Source of the DNA: Leptofilum sp050292445
GTDB taxonomy: Bacteria; Chloroflexota; Anaerolineae; Promineifilales; Promineifilaceae
Assembly (NCBI GenBank): GCA_050292445.1
Contig: JBNKLQ010000175.1
Span: 1 to 13,253 of the forward strand
Direction of reading: 5' to 3'
Length of the DNA stretch: 13,253 nucleotides
The translations under genes and the position numbers were made by a program. Positions 6,679-12,937 of this stretch are shown piece after piece; position 1 is the first letter of the stretch; each line of letters opens with the position of its first letter. Below the pieces are notes generated by a model, which ran no database searches, had not been told where the DNA came from, and was given only the letters and a program-made list of their open reading frames with translations.

Positions 6679-9107
6679 AACCGTCTGCAGCCGCTACTTC
6701 CGCCTCACAAGATGCGCTCTTACTTGCTCAAATAGTAGATGGCTTGTTGCAAGATATGCCTGATGCTGTATCAACGGCCGTATTGGTAAGCGCTGTTCCT
6801 CGCTGGTTTGACGAGGCGTTACTAAGTCGATTAATAGAAAATAGTGTAACGCCTGAAACTGTCATTGAAACATTGATGGATTGTCAGTTGGTTTCCAGAG
6901 ATGATGACGGCCGTTTTACGTTCATCTCAGGTGTTAGACAAATTCTGCTGCCACGTGCCCGGCAGGTAGCTACTTTCAATAATGCAAATCAGGAAGCGTC
7001 AGACTATTTTATTGACCGTGCCAAGGCGGCACCGGCGTTTACTGAGTCCATTTTTCAGCGTGAATCCATCTATCATCAGATTGTGCTTGGTGAAGCTTGC
7101 GGAATACGGCAACTTCTTGACTATGTCGAAGATAATTTAAGTCAATATCAGAATGGTTCGGCCCAGGATGCTGTTAACATAATAATGGAGCTACAGCCAT
7201 CCCTAAGTGAGATAGGTCGGGTGTGGCAGCGGTATTTGCAGGCCAGAATGGACTGGGTATATCGACGGGGACAGCTTGATTTCGCTTTGCTGACCGGTGT
7301 TGACGAACCCCTGATAGCTGCCCTGGCACAATGGCATATTGGCCAGATTCATCTGGCCAATGATAATTGGACACAAGCCATTCAAGCCTGTCAACAGAGC
7401 CGCTGCTTATTGGAACAGCAAGATGAAATAGCGTATGTTGGACGAGTGATGCTTACTTTAGGCGATGCCTATTTGTCACTTTCTCAAAGCTGTGGGGGAA
7501 TGATTGATGCAGAACAACCGGATTATTCCCGCTTTAATCAGCTGCTAAACTTCTTCCAGCATGGCCCTTTCAACTTGTATCGTTATTTATTAACCCGTAC
7601 CAGCTGGTTCCCGCAGAGACGCTATGTCGGTACCAATTATCAGGATTGGATTATTACTTTTCTTTTACGACGAGCTGGCGATTGGTATCAACAGGCAGCA
7701 GATCAATTTGCTCGCAGTCAGGCAGTCTCCGAGCAACTGGACGCGACCATTGCCTTGGCAGATGTGGAACTAGAGACTGGTCGGCCGACATTGGCTGACA
7801 AACGTTTAGATGGTCTGCTGCAGACCCAGTCGATCCGTAATAGCCCTTACCGGCTGGCTTGTGTTTATCGGATCAAAGGGCTTGTGCAGCTGGCACAGAA
7901 GCGACCTCATCTAGCACTTGATTATTTGCGCCCAGCGGCTAACTTTTTTGGACAACTTCAGGCAAAGGAACGATTAGCCGCTACGCAGCGTGCCATTGGT
8001 CGTGCCTATGCAATGGTAAACAACAAACTTCAGGCCGAGCAAGCGTTTCGGCAAAGCTGCGATGAATATGGGCTTATAGGGGATCGTTTGACGCAGACAC
8101 AAGTTGTCTGGCAACGAGAAACCGTTGTCTCCGTAAATGATGACCGCTTACTTTTGGAATTGCCTGAGCGCCATTACATTTCCCGTTTTCCTGCGACACT
8201 GCTTAGACGTTTTCGGCGTTTGGCTGTGCTTTGGGCGTTGCCCGTCAGTTATATAGCCGGATTGTTCATGGCTGCCGCCGTCCTGATTTCCTTGATGATT
8301 GTTGAATCCATAATCAGGATACCGGTACAGCAGGTTGGGCTGCTTGCTGCCACAGACCTTGTCATCCTGATCCTGGGTATCTTGCTGCCGCTGCCATTGA
8401 CACTATGGCTTTATCGGCTTTTCTACACCATGATGGGTGTTAAATTGATTCACGACTTAGTGGCGGAAGTTAAACCTTTGGAAAAGGAGCAGCCTGATCG
8501 GATTGTGACCTCTCCCGATCAGTTCGTGATTACAAATGTGATACGTGGCAAACTATACAAGCTGGCATGGACGGAAGTTAAAGCGCTTGTCACCGTCGAT
8601 TACTGTTTATGGCAACGACCAATTCATCTGGTATCGAGTACTTTTGTCGTAAAAGAGGGTTCGCCCATTTTGTTTGAGGCCATCACGGCTGGGTATCATC
8701 ATTTGCTGGTTGATGTGGCTGAAAGAATAAAAAAAGATGCGATTCGGTCTCTCAACTTCCGTATATTGGGTGGATGGTCAACGCTGATAGCGTTGCTGGT
8801 AGCTGTACTACACGCGTTTTTCGTGGTTTTTGTTTTTGAAAAAGTTGCCCTAACCGGAACGCTAGAACCAGATGCAGTAATAGTACCGCTGCATTTTTCT
8901 TCGATAATGGTGGTGCTGGTGCCAACGCTGTGGTTTTTGCTACCAGCGGTGACGATGGCAAGATTATTGCATCATCATCGCCAAATTGCCCGTCTGGAAG
9001 AGCGAATACCCAAATCCAGAATTAATAAGGCGCTTTGGATAAGTTTGGGGGTTACGGCCGTATTTGCGCTCGGCTGGATGGTGTTACTGCTTACAATTAC
9101 ACTGTGA
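6675..9107 (+). CDS. Winged-helix/TPR-like protein with C-terminal five-helix membrane region
   Basis: 810 residues, beginning within the ATPase stop (ATGA). Residues ~15-95 (DGLLQDMPDAVSTAVLVSAV, PRWFDEALLSRLI, GRFTFISGVRQILL) resemble the winged-helix that follows the NTPase in STAND regulators. About 130-480 is helical with TPR-like pairs (AALAQWHIGQIHLANDNWTQ; AATQRAIGRAYAMVNNKLQA). Then come hydrophobic segments at about 517-543, 554-582, 697-721, 741-763 and 786-808, five in all. Between the second and third is a ~110-residue soluble domain with a beta pattern (FVITNVIRGKLYKLAWTEVK, IHLVSSTFVVKEGSPILFEA), possibly PH-like. No enzyme motif is visible. I infer a membrane-anchored sensor arm that partners the ATPase. 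The large sensor domain and the membrane anchor in a protein separate from the P-loop are unusual. It is the last gene of the operon. Confidence 0.8.
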   Translation: MKPSAAATSASQDALLLAQIVDGLLQDMPDAVSTAVLVSAVPRWFDEALLSRLIENSVTPETVIETLMDCQLVSRDDDGRFTFISGVRQILLPRARQVATFNNANQEASDYFIDRAKAAPAFTESIFQRESIYHQIVLGEACGIRQLLDYVEDNLSQYQNGSAQDAVNIIMELQPSLSEIGRVWQRYLQARMDWVYRRGQLDFALLTGVDEPLIAALAQWHIGQIHLANDNWTQAIQACQQSRCLLEQQDEIAYVGRVMLTLGDAYLSLSQSCGGMIDAEQPDYSRFNQLLNFFQHGPFNLYRYLLTRTSWFPQRRYVGTNYQDWIITFLLRRAGDWYQQAADQFARSQAVSEQLDATIALADVELETGRPTLADKRLDGLLQTQSIRNSPYRLACVYRIKGLVQLAQKRPHLALDYLRPAANFFGQLQAKERLAATQRAIGRAYAMVNNKLQAEQAFRQSCDEYGLIGDRLTQTQVVWQRETVVSVNDDRLLLELPERHYISRFPATLLRRFRRLAVLWALPVSYIAGLFMAAAVLISLMIVESIIRIPVQQVGLLAATDLVILILGILLPLPLTLWLYRLFYTMMGVKLIHDLVAEVKPLEKEQPDRIVTSPDQFVITNVIRGKLYKLAWTEVKALVTVDYCLWQRPIHLVSSTFVVKEGSPILFEAITAGYHHLLVDVAERIKKDAIRSLNFRILGGWSTLIALLVAVLHAFFVVFVFEKVALTGTLEPDAVIVPLHFSSIMVVLVPTLWFLLPAVTMARLLHHHRQIARLEERIPKSRINKALWISLGVTAVFALGWMVLLLTITL

Positions 9108-9182
9108 CATATGGCAGGCTGGAAACATTCCCAAAAGCTTTCAGCAATTTCAGAAACCACGTTTTGGAGGATGTGAATGTGG

Positions 9183-9200
9183 AAGTGATGAAGATCACTT
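9183..9200. promoter_or_regulatory. Perfect 7-bp hairpin upstream of the ferritin-like gene
   Basis: AAGTGAT and ATCACTT flank a GAAG loop. The site lies 75 bases after the operon's last stop and 70 bases before the ferritin-like start. There is no T-tract, so it is a poor intrinsic terminator; an operator is possible. The rest of 9108-9269 shows no supported gene. Confidence 0.3.
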
Positions 9201-9258
9201 GTCCACTTGGGTCATTTCTTGGCATACTTGCCCTGTTATACACAATAATATTTCCCCC

Positions 9259-9264
9259 AAGGAG
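9259..9264 (+). promoter_or_regulatory. Shine-Dalgarno AAGGAG that sets the ferritin-like start
   Basis: AAGGAG is 5 bases before ATG 9270. The in-frame GTG at 9264 overlaps this site and so cannot be the start. Confidence 0.75.
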
Positions 9265-9269
9265 TGAAA

Positions 9270-9695
9270 ATGGATAAGCAACAACTGATTGATAAGTTGA
9301 ATGAAGATTTGGCCGGTGAATTTAGCGCCATTGTGCAATACATTACCTATGCTGCCAAAGCGACGGGGCCGTACCGGCCACAGCTGGCGCAGTTTTTCTT
9401 GACCGAAGTAGCTGATGAGCAGCTGCATGCCCAATTTTTGGCCAACAAAATTGTGGCGTTGGGGGGCGAACCAACGACTACAGCGCGGCCTGTACCGCCA
9501 GCCAGGAATAATCGTGAAATGTTGGAGGCTGTTCTGGCTGCCGAGCTTCAAGCGGGCAAAGATTACACCCAGCGCGCCGAAGATGCCGAGGCATACGGTG
9601 ACAAAGGGCTGGTTGTCGCGTTAGAAGATATGGTGCGGGATGAGATGGGGCACTCTGAGGAAACGGAACGAATGCTGCGGGATTGGCCCCTTTAG
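9270..9695 (+). CDS. Ferritin-like di-iron protein (bacterioferritin family)
   Basis: 141 residues from ATG 9270, about the size of a four-helix bundle ferritin-like protein. Iron-ligand positions are complete: Glu17 (LAGEFSAIVQY), Glu50 and His53 (DEQLH), Glu92 (AAELQAGKDY), Glu125 and His128 (RDEMGHSEE). The paired E-x2-H motifs mark a carboxylate-bridged di-iron centre as in bacterioferritins and related iron-handling or peroxide-detoxifying proteins. I see no obvious haem-binding Met, but cannot exclude one. It probably oxidises and stores Fe(II) or protects against peroxide in the cytosol. It has its own intergenic region and does not belong to the patatin operon. Clear family, uncertain subfamily. 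Confidence 0.88.
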   Translation: MDKQQLIDKLNEDLAGEFSAIVQYITYAAKATGPYRPQLAQFFLTEVADEQLHAQFLANKIVALGGEPTTTARPVPPARNNREMLEAVLAAELQAGKDYTQRAEDAEAYGDKGLVVALEDMVRDEMGHSEETERMLRDWPL

Positions 9696-9712
9696 TCACT
9701 AAAGAAGAATCG

Positions 9713-9775
9713 AACACCGATTGACGCAGATTTTTATTCTTTATCTGTGGAAATCTGCGTTTATCTGTGTCCCAT
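9713..9775. repeat. Dispersed intergenic repeat (ATCTGYGT family), copy A, with hairpin
   Basis: Perfect 10-bp arms ACGCAGATTT (9724-9733) and AAATCTGCGT (9751-9760) enclose a loop with TTATCTGTGG, and TTTATCTGTGTCCCAT follows. Related copies lie at 11670-11711 and 12857-12925. It sits between the converging ferritin-like and toxin genes, where it could also stop transcription. Confidence 0.65.
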
Positions 9776-9806
9776 TAAATAAAGAATGTAGATTTTTAAC
9801 CAGTGG

Positions 9807-10151
9807 TTAACTACGCCCAACAACTAGTTGCACGCCGTCAAGGACGCTTTCTAAGATAAAGTTTGGCACGGTGCCGACGTATTCTGTGAGAAAGCGGCGG
9901 TCGATGGTGAGGATTTGGGCCACGTTGGCCACACACGGATGGGGTAAGCCAGAGTCGGACTGGGCAATGAGGACATTGCCGGGGGCGGGGGCCAACTTCC
10001 AATCTGGGCTGAGCGTGATGCACACGGCCGTTTCCATCAAGCTCCGGTTAAAGGCATCACTTTGAATAACAAGAATTGGTTGTGGCTCCAGGAGTTCTGG
10101 CGGCTGTGACCACCAGATTTGACCTTGCTTGAGCGATACGTCTACTTCCAT
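9807..10151 (-). CDS. MazF/PemK-type toxin (endoribonuclease family)
   Basis: 114 residues with the family's compact beta-barrel order: KQGQIWW (8-14), PILVIQSDAFNRS (25-37), ETAVCITLSPDWKLA, PAPGNVLI, VANVAQILTIDRRFLTEYVG and a C-terminal helix ending in VQLVVG. MazF toxins cut single-stranded mRNA and are neutralised by a partner encoded just upstream; here the upstream gene overlaps by 10 bases. Odd point: the beta1-beta2 loop is short (PPELLEPQP), and the RP that normally follows the loop (the arginine is catalytic, Arg29 in E. coli MazF) reads QP, with Gln24. The toxin may be weakened or use other residues. The family call is firm; activity is not. Confidence 0.87.
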   Translation of the reverse strand: MEVDVSLKQGQIWWSQPPELLEPQPILVIQSDAFNRSLMETAVCITLSPDWKLAPAPGNVLIAQSDSGLPHPCVANVAQILTIDRRFLTEYVGTVPNFILESVLDGVQLVVGRS

Positions 10152-10384
10152 GATTTTGGATTTTTATACAGAGTCTGTTGCTGGGCCACGCGCCAGGGAT
10201 CGGGCAGGCGGGAGGCGCGCTGCTGATAAATCGCGTCCAGCTGCTGGGCCACCGCGTCGCTGTCAGTCCGTTCTAATTTACGACTGATGTGCTGTTTGGT
10301 GAGACGTGAGTGCTGGCTGTGCCGCTGTGCGGCCGTTTCAGCCTGTTGTAAAAGGGAGTCTAATAAGGCAAAGCTGTTGTTCAT
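10142..10384 (-). CDS. Antitoxin partner of the MazF-type toxin
   Basis: 80 residues, small and charged, immediately upstream of and overlapping the toxin start by 10 bases, which is the usual antitoxin-toxin order. The N-terminal half is helical and polar (LLDSLLQQAETAAQRHSQHS, RLTKQHISRKLER). The C-terminal part (LDAIYQQRASRLPDPW) recalls the 'LN.VYAE..S.LD' tail by which MazE-type antitoxins plug the toxin groove. I do not see a clear ribbon-helix-helix or AbrB fold, so the DNA-binding class is open. It should bind and inhibit the toxin and, with it, repress the pair's promoter. The ATG at 10382-10384 (read in reverse) has only a weak upstream GAAG. Confidence 0.75.
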   Translation of the reverse strand: MNNSFALLDSLLQQAETAAQRHSQHSRLTKQHISRKLERTDSDAVAQQLDAIYQQRASRLPDPWRVAQQQTLYKNPKSWK

Positions 10385-10428
10385 AGATACTTCAGCAAGA
10401 TTGTTCTAGCAATTGACATTACAAATCA

Positions 10429-10458
10429 CATATAAAAAATACGTGAATAAAGTGTAAA
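10429..10458 (-). promoter_or_regulatory. Candidate promoter of the toxin-antitoxin pair
   Basis: On the minus strand TTTACA (10453-10458), an 18-base spacer and TATATG (10429-10434) match the sigma-70 boxes 5/6 and 4/6. Transcription would start near 10422, about 38 bases before the antitoxin ATG. Confidence 0.4.
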
Positions 10459-10524
10459 CAGCTTTATTGCTTCCCGACATAGTACCAAAGGGCTATGACA
10501 GTCAAATTGTGCTAGGTCTAAGGT

Positions 10525-10595
10525 CAGTGTTCAGTAGGCCAGTAATCAGTCTTCAGTTTCTACTGACGTACTGGTTACTGGTTCACTGATCACTG
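10525..10595. repeat. CAGTNNN heptad array folding into a long hairpin
   Basis: CAGT recurs every 7-8 bases on the left (10525-10557) and its complement ACTG on the right (10562-10595), around a 4-base loop. The outer 26 positions pair at about 21. The right arm contains the stop codon of the minus-strand epimerase gene (10583-10585). It may act as a terminator for that gene or as an mRNA-stabilising structure. Confidence 0.7.
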
Positions 10596-11536
10596 CCCTG
10601 CCACCAGGCCGTACTCCAGGCCACTGCCTTGTGAAGGCCCTCGCGCAGGGAGGTGGTCGGTTGGTAATCGAGCAGGGCGCGGGCCTTGCCGATATTGGCC
10701 ACATAGTGCGTCACTTCGCCTACACGGGCTGGTTCGATGGTTATGTCTGGCTCAATGCCCAGCGCCTCGCCGATGAATTTGGCCATATTCACCAGGCTGT
10801 TTCCCTGGCCAAAAGCCAGATTAATCGTGTGGTTTTCAATCTCGCCGCTCACTAATCGTTCTAGCCCACGGGACACACCGTTGATACAGTCATCAACGTA
10901 GGTGAAGTCCAGCACCTTGTCTTTGCCATACACGGTGATTGGTTCCCGGTTGCCAATTTTGCGAATGAATAGGGGGATGACGCGCTCCATGCGTTCGAGG
11001 TCGTTGTCGTAACGGCCGTACACGTTGCTGAACCGAAAAACCAGGTAGCGCAGCCCATAACATTGCGCATAGCTGTAGATCAACGCCTCGCCAGAAATCT
11101 TGCTGGCCGAATATGGGCTTTCGGTGAAGGCAAAATCGGCATAGCTTTCCTCGGTGATGTAGCGGTGGATGTCGCCGTACACCTCGCGTGAGCTGCTGAA
11201 GATGAGCGGTACATTGTTTTGGCGGCAAAATTCCAGCACGTTGTAGGTCATGGTGATGTTTTCCAGGGCGCGGTCTGGCTGTTCGACCAGTTCATGCACT
11301 TTGGCGTGGGCGGCAAAATGGACCACGGCGTCCAGGTCTGGGGGGTACTCTACATGGCCAATGCCCTGTTGAAAGTTATGTTGTGGCGTGCTTAAATCTT
11401 GCAGCAGCGTTTCAATTTCGTCCGTCCAACTGTTCGGCCGTTTGTCGATGCCAAATACGTAATGTCCTTGAGCCTGCAAATGGAGTCCTAAATTAGTGCC
11501 AATCTGGCCGCTGGAGCCGGTGATGAGTATGCGCAT
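10583..11536 (-). CDS. NAD-dependent epimerase/dehydratase (extended SDR, UDP-sugar 4-epimerase-like)
   Basis: 317 residues starting at ATG 11536 (MRILITGSSGQIG), preceded by AGAGG at a suitable distance. A longer reading would run through a heptad repeat and is rejected. The NAD-binding GxxGxxG is at 7-13, Asp31 after the second strand (FGIDKR) suggests NAD preference, HFAAHAKV is at 73-80, SSSREVYG at 114-121, the catalytic Tyr142-x3-Lys146 (YSASK) with the upstream Ser114-116 region, then RFSNVYGRYDNDLERMERVI. This matches extended SDRs acting on nucleotide sugars for cell-surface polysaccharide. The exact reaction (4-epimerase, 4,6-dehydratase or decarboxylase) cannot be fixed from sequence reading. 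It stands alone, with repeat arrays at both ends. Confidence 0.88.
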   Translation of the reverse strand: MRILITGSSGQIGTNLGLHLQAQGHYVFGIDKRPNSWTDEIETLLQDLSTPQHNFQQGIGHVEYPPDLDAVVHFAAHAKVHELVEQPDRALENITMTYNVLEFCRQNNVPLIFSSSREVYGDIHRYITEESYADFAFTESPYSASKISGEALIYSYAQCYGLRYLVFRFSNVYGRYDNDLERMERVIPLFIRKIGNREPITVYGKDKVLDFTYVDDCINGVSRGLERLVSGEIENHTINLAFGQGNSLVNMAKFIGEALGIEPDITIEPARVGEVTHYVANIGKARALLDYQPTTSLREGLHKAVAWSTAWWQGSDQ

Positions 11537-11552
11537 GGGAGCCTCTTTTTTG

Positions 11553-11583
11553 AGTGAAAAGTTAAAAGTGAATAGTGAAAAGT
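11553..11583. repeat. 7-bp tandem repeat, AGTGAAA type, about 4.4 units
   Basis: Units AGTGAAA, AGTTAAA, AGTGAAT, AGTGAAA and a partial AGT follow each other without gaps, 17 bases upstream of the epimerase start on its 5' side. Confidence 0.75.
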
Positions 11584-11632
11584 TTTGGTTCAGGAAAGTA
11601 TACAACAGAATGGAAACGGCCGTTCCCGTAGC

Positions 11633-11649
11633 CGCGGATTCTTTCCGCG
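11633..11649. repeat. GC-rich hairpin CGCGGA-TTCTT-TCCGCG
   Basis: Perfect 6-bp arms (11633-11638, 11644-11649) around a 5-base loop. There is no T-tract. It looks like a dispersed repeat unit or a factor-binding site, not a terminator. Confidence 0.45.
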
Positions 11650-11669
11650 CGATGATAGCAAAAAACAGG

Positions 11670-11711
11670 ACACAGATTTATTCTCTTATCTGTGTTTATC
11701 CGCGTCCCATG
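11670..11711. repeat. Dispersed intergenic repeat (ATCTGYGT family), copy B, with hairpin
   Basis: ACACAGAT (11670-11677) and ATCTGTGT (11688-11695) pair, and TTTATCCGCGTCCCAT follows. The order CAGATTT-TTCT-TTATCTGTG-TTTATC-GTCCCAT matches copy A (9713-9775), with about 10 bases missing in the middle. Confidence 0.65.
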
Positions 11712-11723
11712 CCGACATTTAAT

Positions 11724-11760
11724 GCAAAGGCACAAAGAGGTAAAAGAAACCCTTGCCTTT
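11724..11760. repeat. GCAAAGGCACAAAG element with terminal inverted repeat
   Basis: AAAGGCA (11726-11732) pairs with TGCCTTT (11754-11760). The purine-rich core resembles GCAAAGGCGCAAAG elements seen between genes in many bacteria. It lies about 60-90 bases before the dehydratase start. Confidence 0.35.
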
Positions 11761-11805
11761 TCCCCACAACCCAGCAAAATAACACCTATGTCACCTTGTC
11801 ATCAA

Positions 11806-11811
11806 AAGGAG
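11806..11811 (+). promoter_or_regulatory. Shine-Dalgarno AAGGAG that sets the dehydratase start
   Basis: AAGGAG is 6 bases before ATG 11818. This rules out the longer in-frame reading that begins near 11692 inside repeat sequence. Confidence 0.8.
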
Positions 11812-11817
11812 AAACTT

Positions 11818-12849
11818 ATGCCCATTACCTGGACACCTCCCCAAAACTGGCAGCAAATTACGGCCATCGACGCTCACACGGGCGGGGAACCGCTGCGCAT
11901 TTTCACCAGTGGAGTACCGTCAATTCCTGGCGACACGATTCTGGCCAAGCGTCGCTATGCTCAGGAGCAGCTCGACTGGCTGCGCACAGCCACGATGTGG
12001 GAGCCGCGAGGCCATGCCGACATGTATGGTTGCATCTTCACCGAGCCAGTGACGCCGGATGGCGATCTGGGCGTGCTCTTTTTGCACAATGAAGGCTTCA
12101 GCACGATGTGCGGCCACGGCATCATTGGCCTGACGAAAGTGGCGCTGGACACGGGGATGATCGACAAGCCAGGCGACGCGCCGGTGCTGAAGATTGATAC
12201 GCCTGCCGGGCGGGTGGTGGCGACGGGGCAGAGGAGGGAGAACGGCCGTATCACCTCCGTCTCCTTTCACAACGTACCCTCTTTTGTTTTAGCGCTGGAT
12301 CAAGAAGTGGATGTACCCGGCCTGGGCATCGTCCGCTACGATGTCTCTTACGGTGGCGGTTTTTATGCCTTCGTCCAGGCAGAGTCGGTTGGCGTAGGGC
12401 TGACGGCTGACGACTTCCGCCAGCTCATTGATCTGGGGCGGCGCATCAAACATGCCGTGATGGCCAGCCTGCCCATCGAGCATCCGTTTGAGCCAGATTT
12501 GGGCTTCTTGTACGGCACCATCTTTGTCGGCGCAGCGCACGACCCGGCGCACCACAGCCGTAACGTCTGCATCTTTGCCGATGGCGAGGTTGATCGCAGC
12601 CCGACCGGCACGGGCGTCAGCGCCCGCGCCGCGCTGCACTTTGCCAAAGGGGAAATTGGCCTGAACGAGCCGTTTGTGGTGGAGAGCATTTTGGGCAGCA
12701 CCTTCACGGGCGAAGTGGTGGCCACGACGGAATTTGGCCCGCACCAGGCCGTTATCCCCCAGGTCACCGGCACGGCCCACATCTGCGGCATCAACCAACT
12801 GCTCATCGACCCGGAAGACCCACTGCGTCACGGCTTCTTGCTGCGGTGA
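11818..12849 (+). CDS. trans-3-hydroxy-L-proline dehydratase (proline racemase family)
   Basis: 343 residues, full length for the family. The first active-site loop is MCGHGIIG with Cys98, and the second is DRSPTGTGVSAR with Thr263. Proline racemases and 4-hydroxyproline epimerases have Cys at the second position. Thr there is the known signature of trans-3-hydroxy-L-proline dehydratase (human L3HYPDH uses Cys104/Thr273), which removes water to give delta1-pyrroline-2-carboxylate. N-terminal DAHTGGEPLRI and the C-terminal GTAHICGINQLLIDPEDPL also fit. It is a cytosolic enzyme for using hydroxyproline from collagen-like material or other sources. No second pathway gene (pyrroline-2-carboxylate reductase) is adjacent in the window. 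It is GC-rich compared with the central operon. Confidence 0.9.
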   Translation: MPITWTPPQNWQQITAIDAHTGGEPLRIFTSGVPSIPGDTILAKRRYAQEQLDWLRTATMWEPRGHADMYGCIFTEPVTPDGDLGVLFLHNEGFSTMCGHGIIGLTKVALDTGMIDKPGDAPVLKIDTPAGRVVATGQRRENGRITSVSFHNVPSFVLALDQEVDVPGLGIVRYDVSYGGGFYAFVQAESVGVGLTADDFRQLIDLGRRIKHAVMASLPIEHPFEPDLGFLYGTIFVGAAHDPAHHSRNVCIFADGEVDRSPTGTGVSARAALHFAKGEIGLNEPFVVESILGSTFTGEVVATTEFGPHQAVIPQVTGTAHICGINQLLIDPEDPLRHGFLLR

Positions 12850-12856
12850 AACGAAA

Positions 12857-12925
12857 TGGGACGCTGATTACTCTGATCTGCCTGATTTTTATGATCTTTT
12901 TAATCAGGTGAATCAGGAAAATCTG
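12857..12925. repeat. Dispersed intergenic repeat, copy C, with hairpin
   Basis: CCTGATT (12881-12887) pairs with AATCAGG (12902-12908, and again 12911-12917). The flanks GGGACGCTGATT and AAAATCTGCGTAC echo the ACGCAGATTT/ATCTGCGT ends of copy A. It is placed just after the dehydratase stop, so it may also end transcription. Confidence 0.55.
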
Positions 12926-12937
12926 CGTACAATTTTT

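Larger units (their letters stand above)
11537..11817. other. Divergent intergenic region packed with short repeats
   Basis: About 280 bases between the divergent epimerase and dehydratase genes. In order it holds a heptad array (11553-11583), an ACGGCCGT site (11616-11623), a GC-rich hairpin (11633-11649), a copy of the ATCTGYGT repeat (11670-11711) and a GCAAAGGCACAAAG-type element (11724-11760). No gene is supported: reading frames crossing it lack ribosome sites. Confidence 0.6.

Noticed and set aside
6660..6690. Programmed frameshift joining the ATPase and the winged-helix/TPR-like protein
   Set aside because: No slippery heptamer or following stem is visible; ATGA stop-start coupling is enough.
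9035..9277. Two overlapping ~70-80 residue frames before the ferritin-like gene
   Set aside because: They overlap the end of the 810-residue gene, have no family resemblance and no ribosome site.
10525..10595. CRISPR array
   Set aside because: The period is 7-8 bases with no long constant repeat or spacers; it is a heptad array and hairpin.
11692..11817. N-terminal extension of the hydroxyproline dehydratase
   Set aside because: It is translated repeat sequence; the AAGGAG and the family's usual N-terminus fix ATG 11818.
11818..12849. Proline racemase or 4-hydroxyproline epimerase
   Set aside because: The second active-site residue is Thr263, not Cys, which points to the dehydratase.
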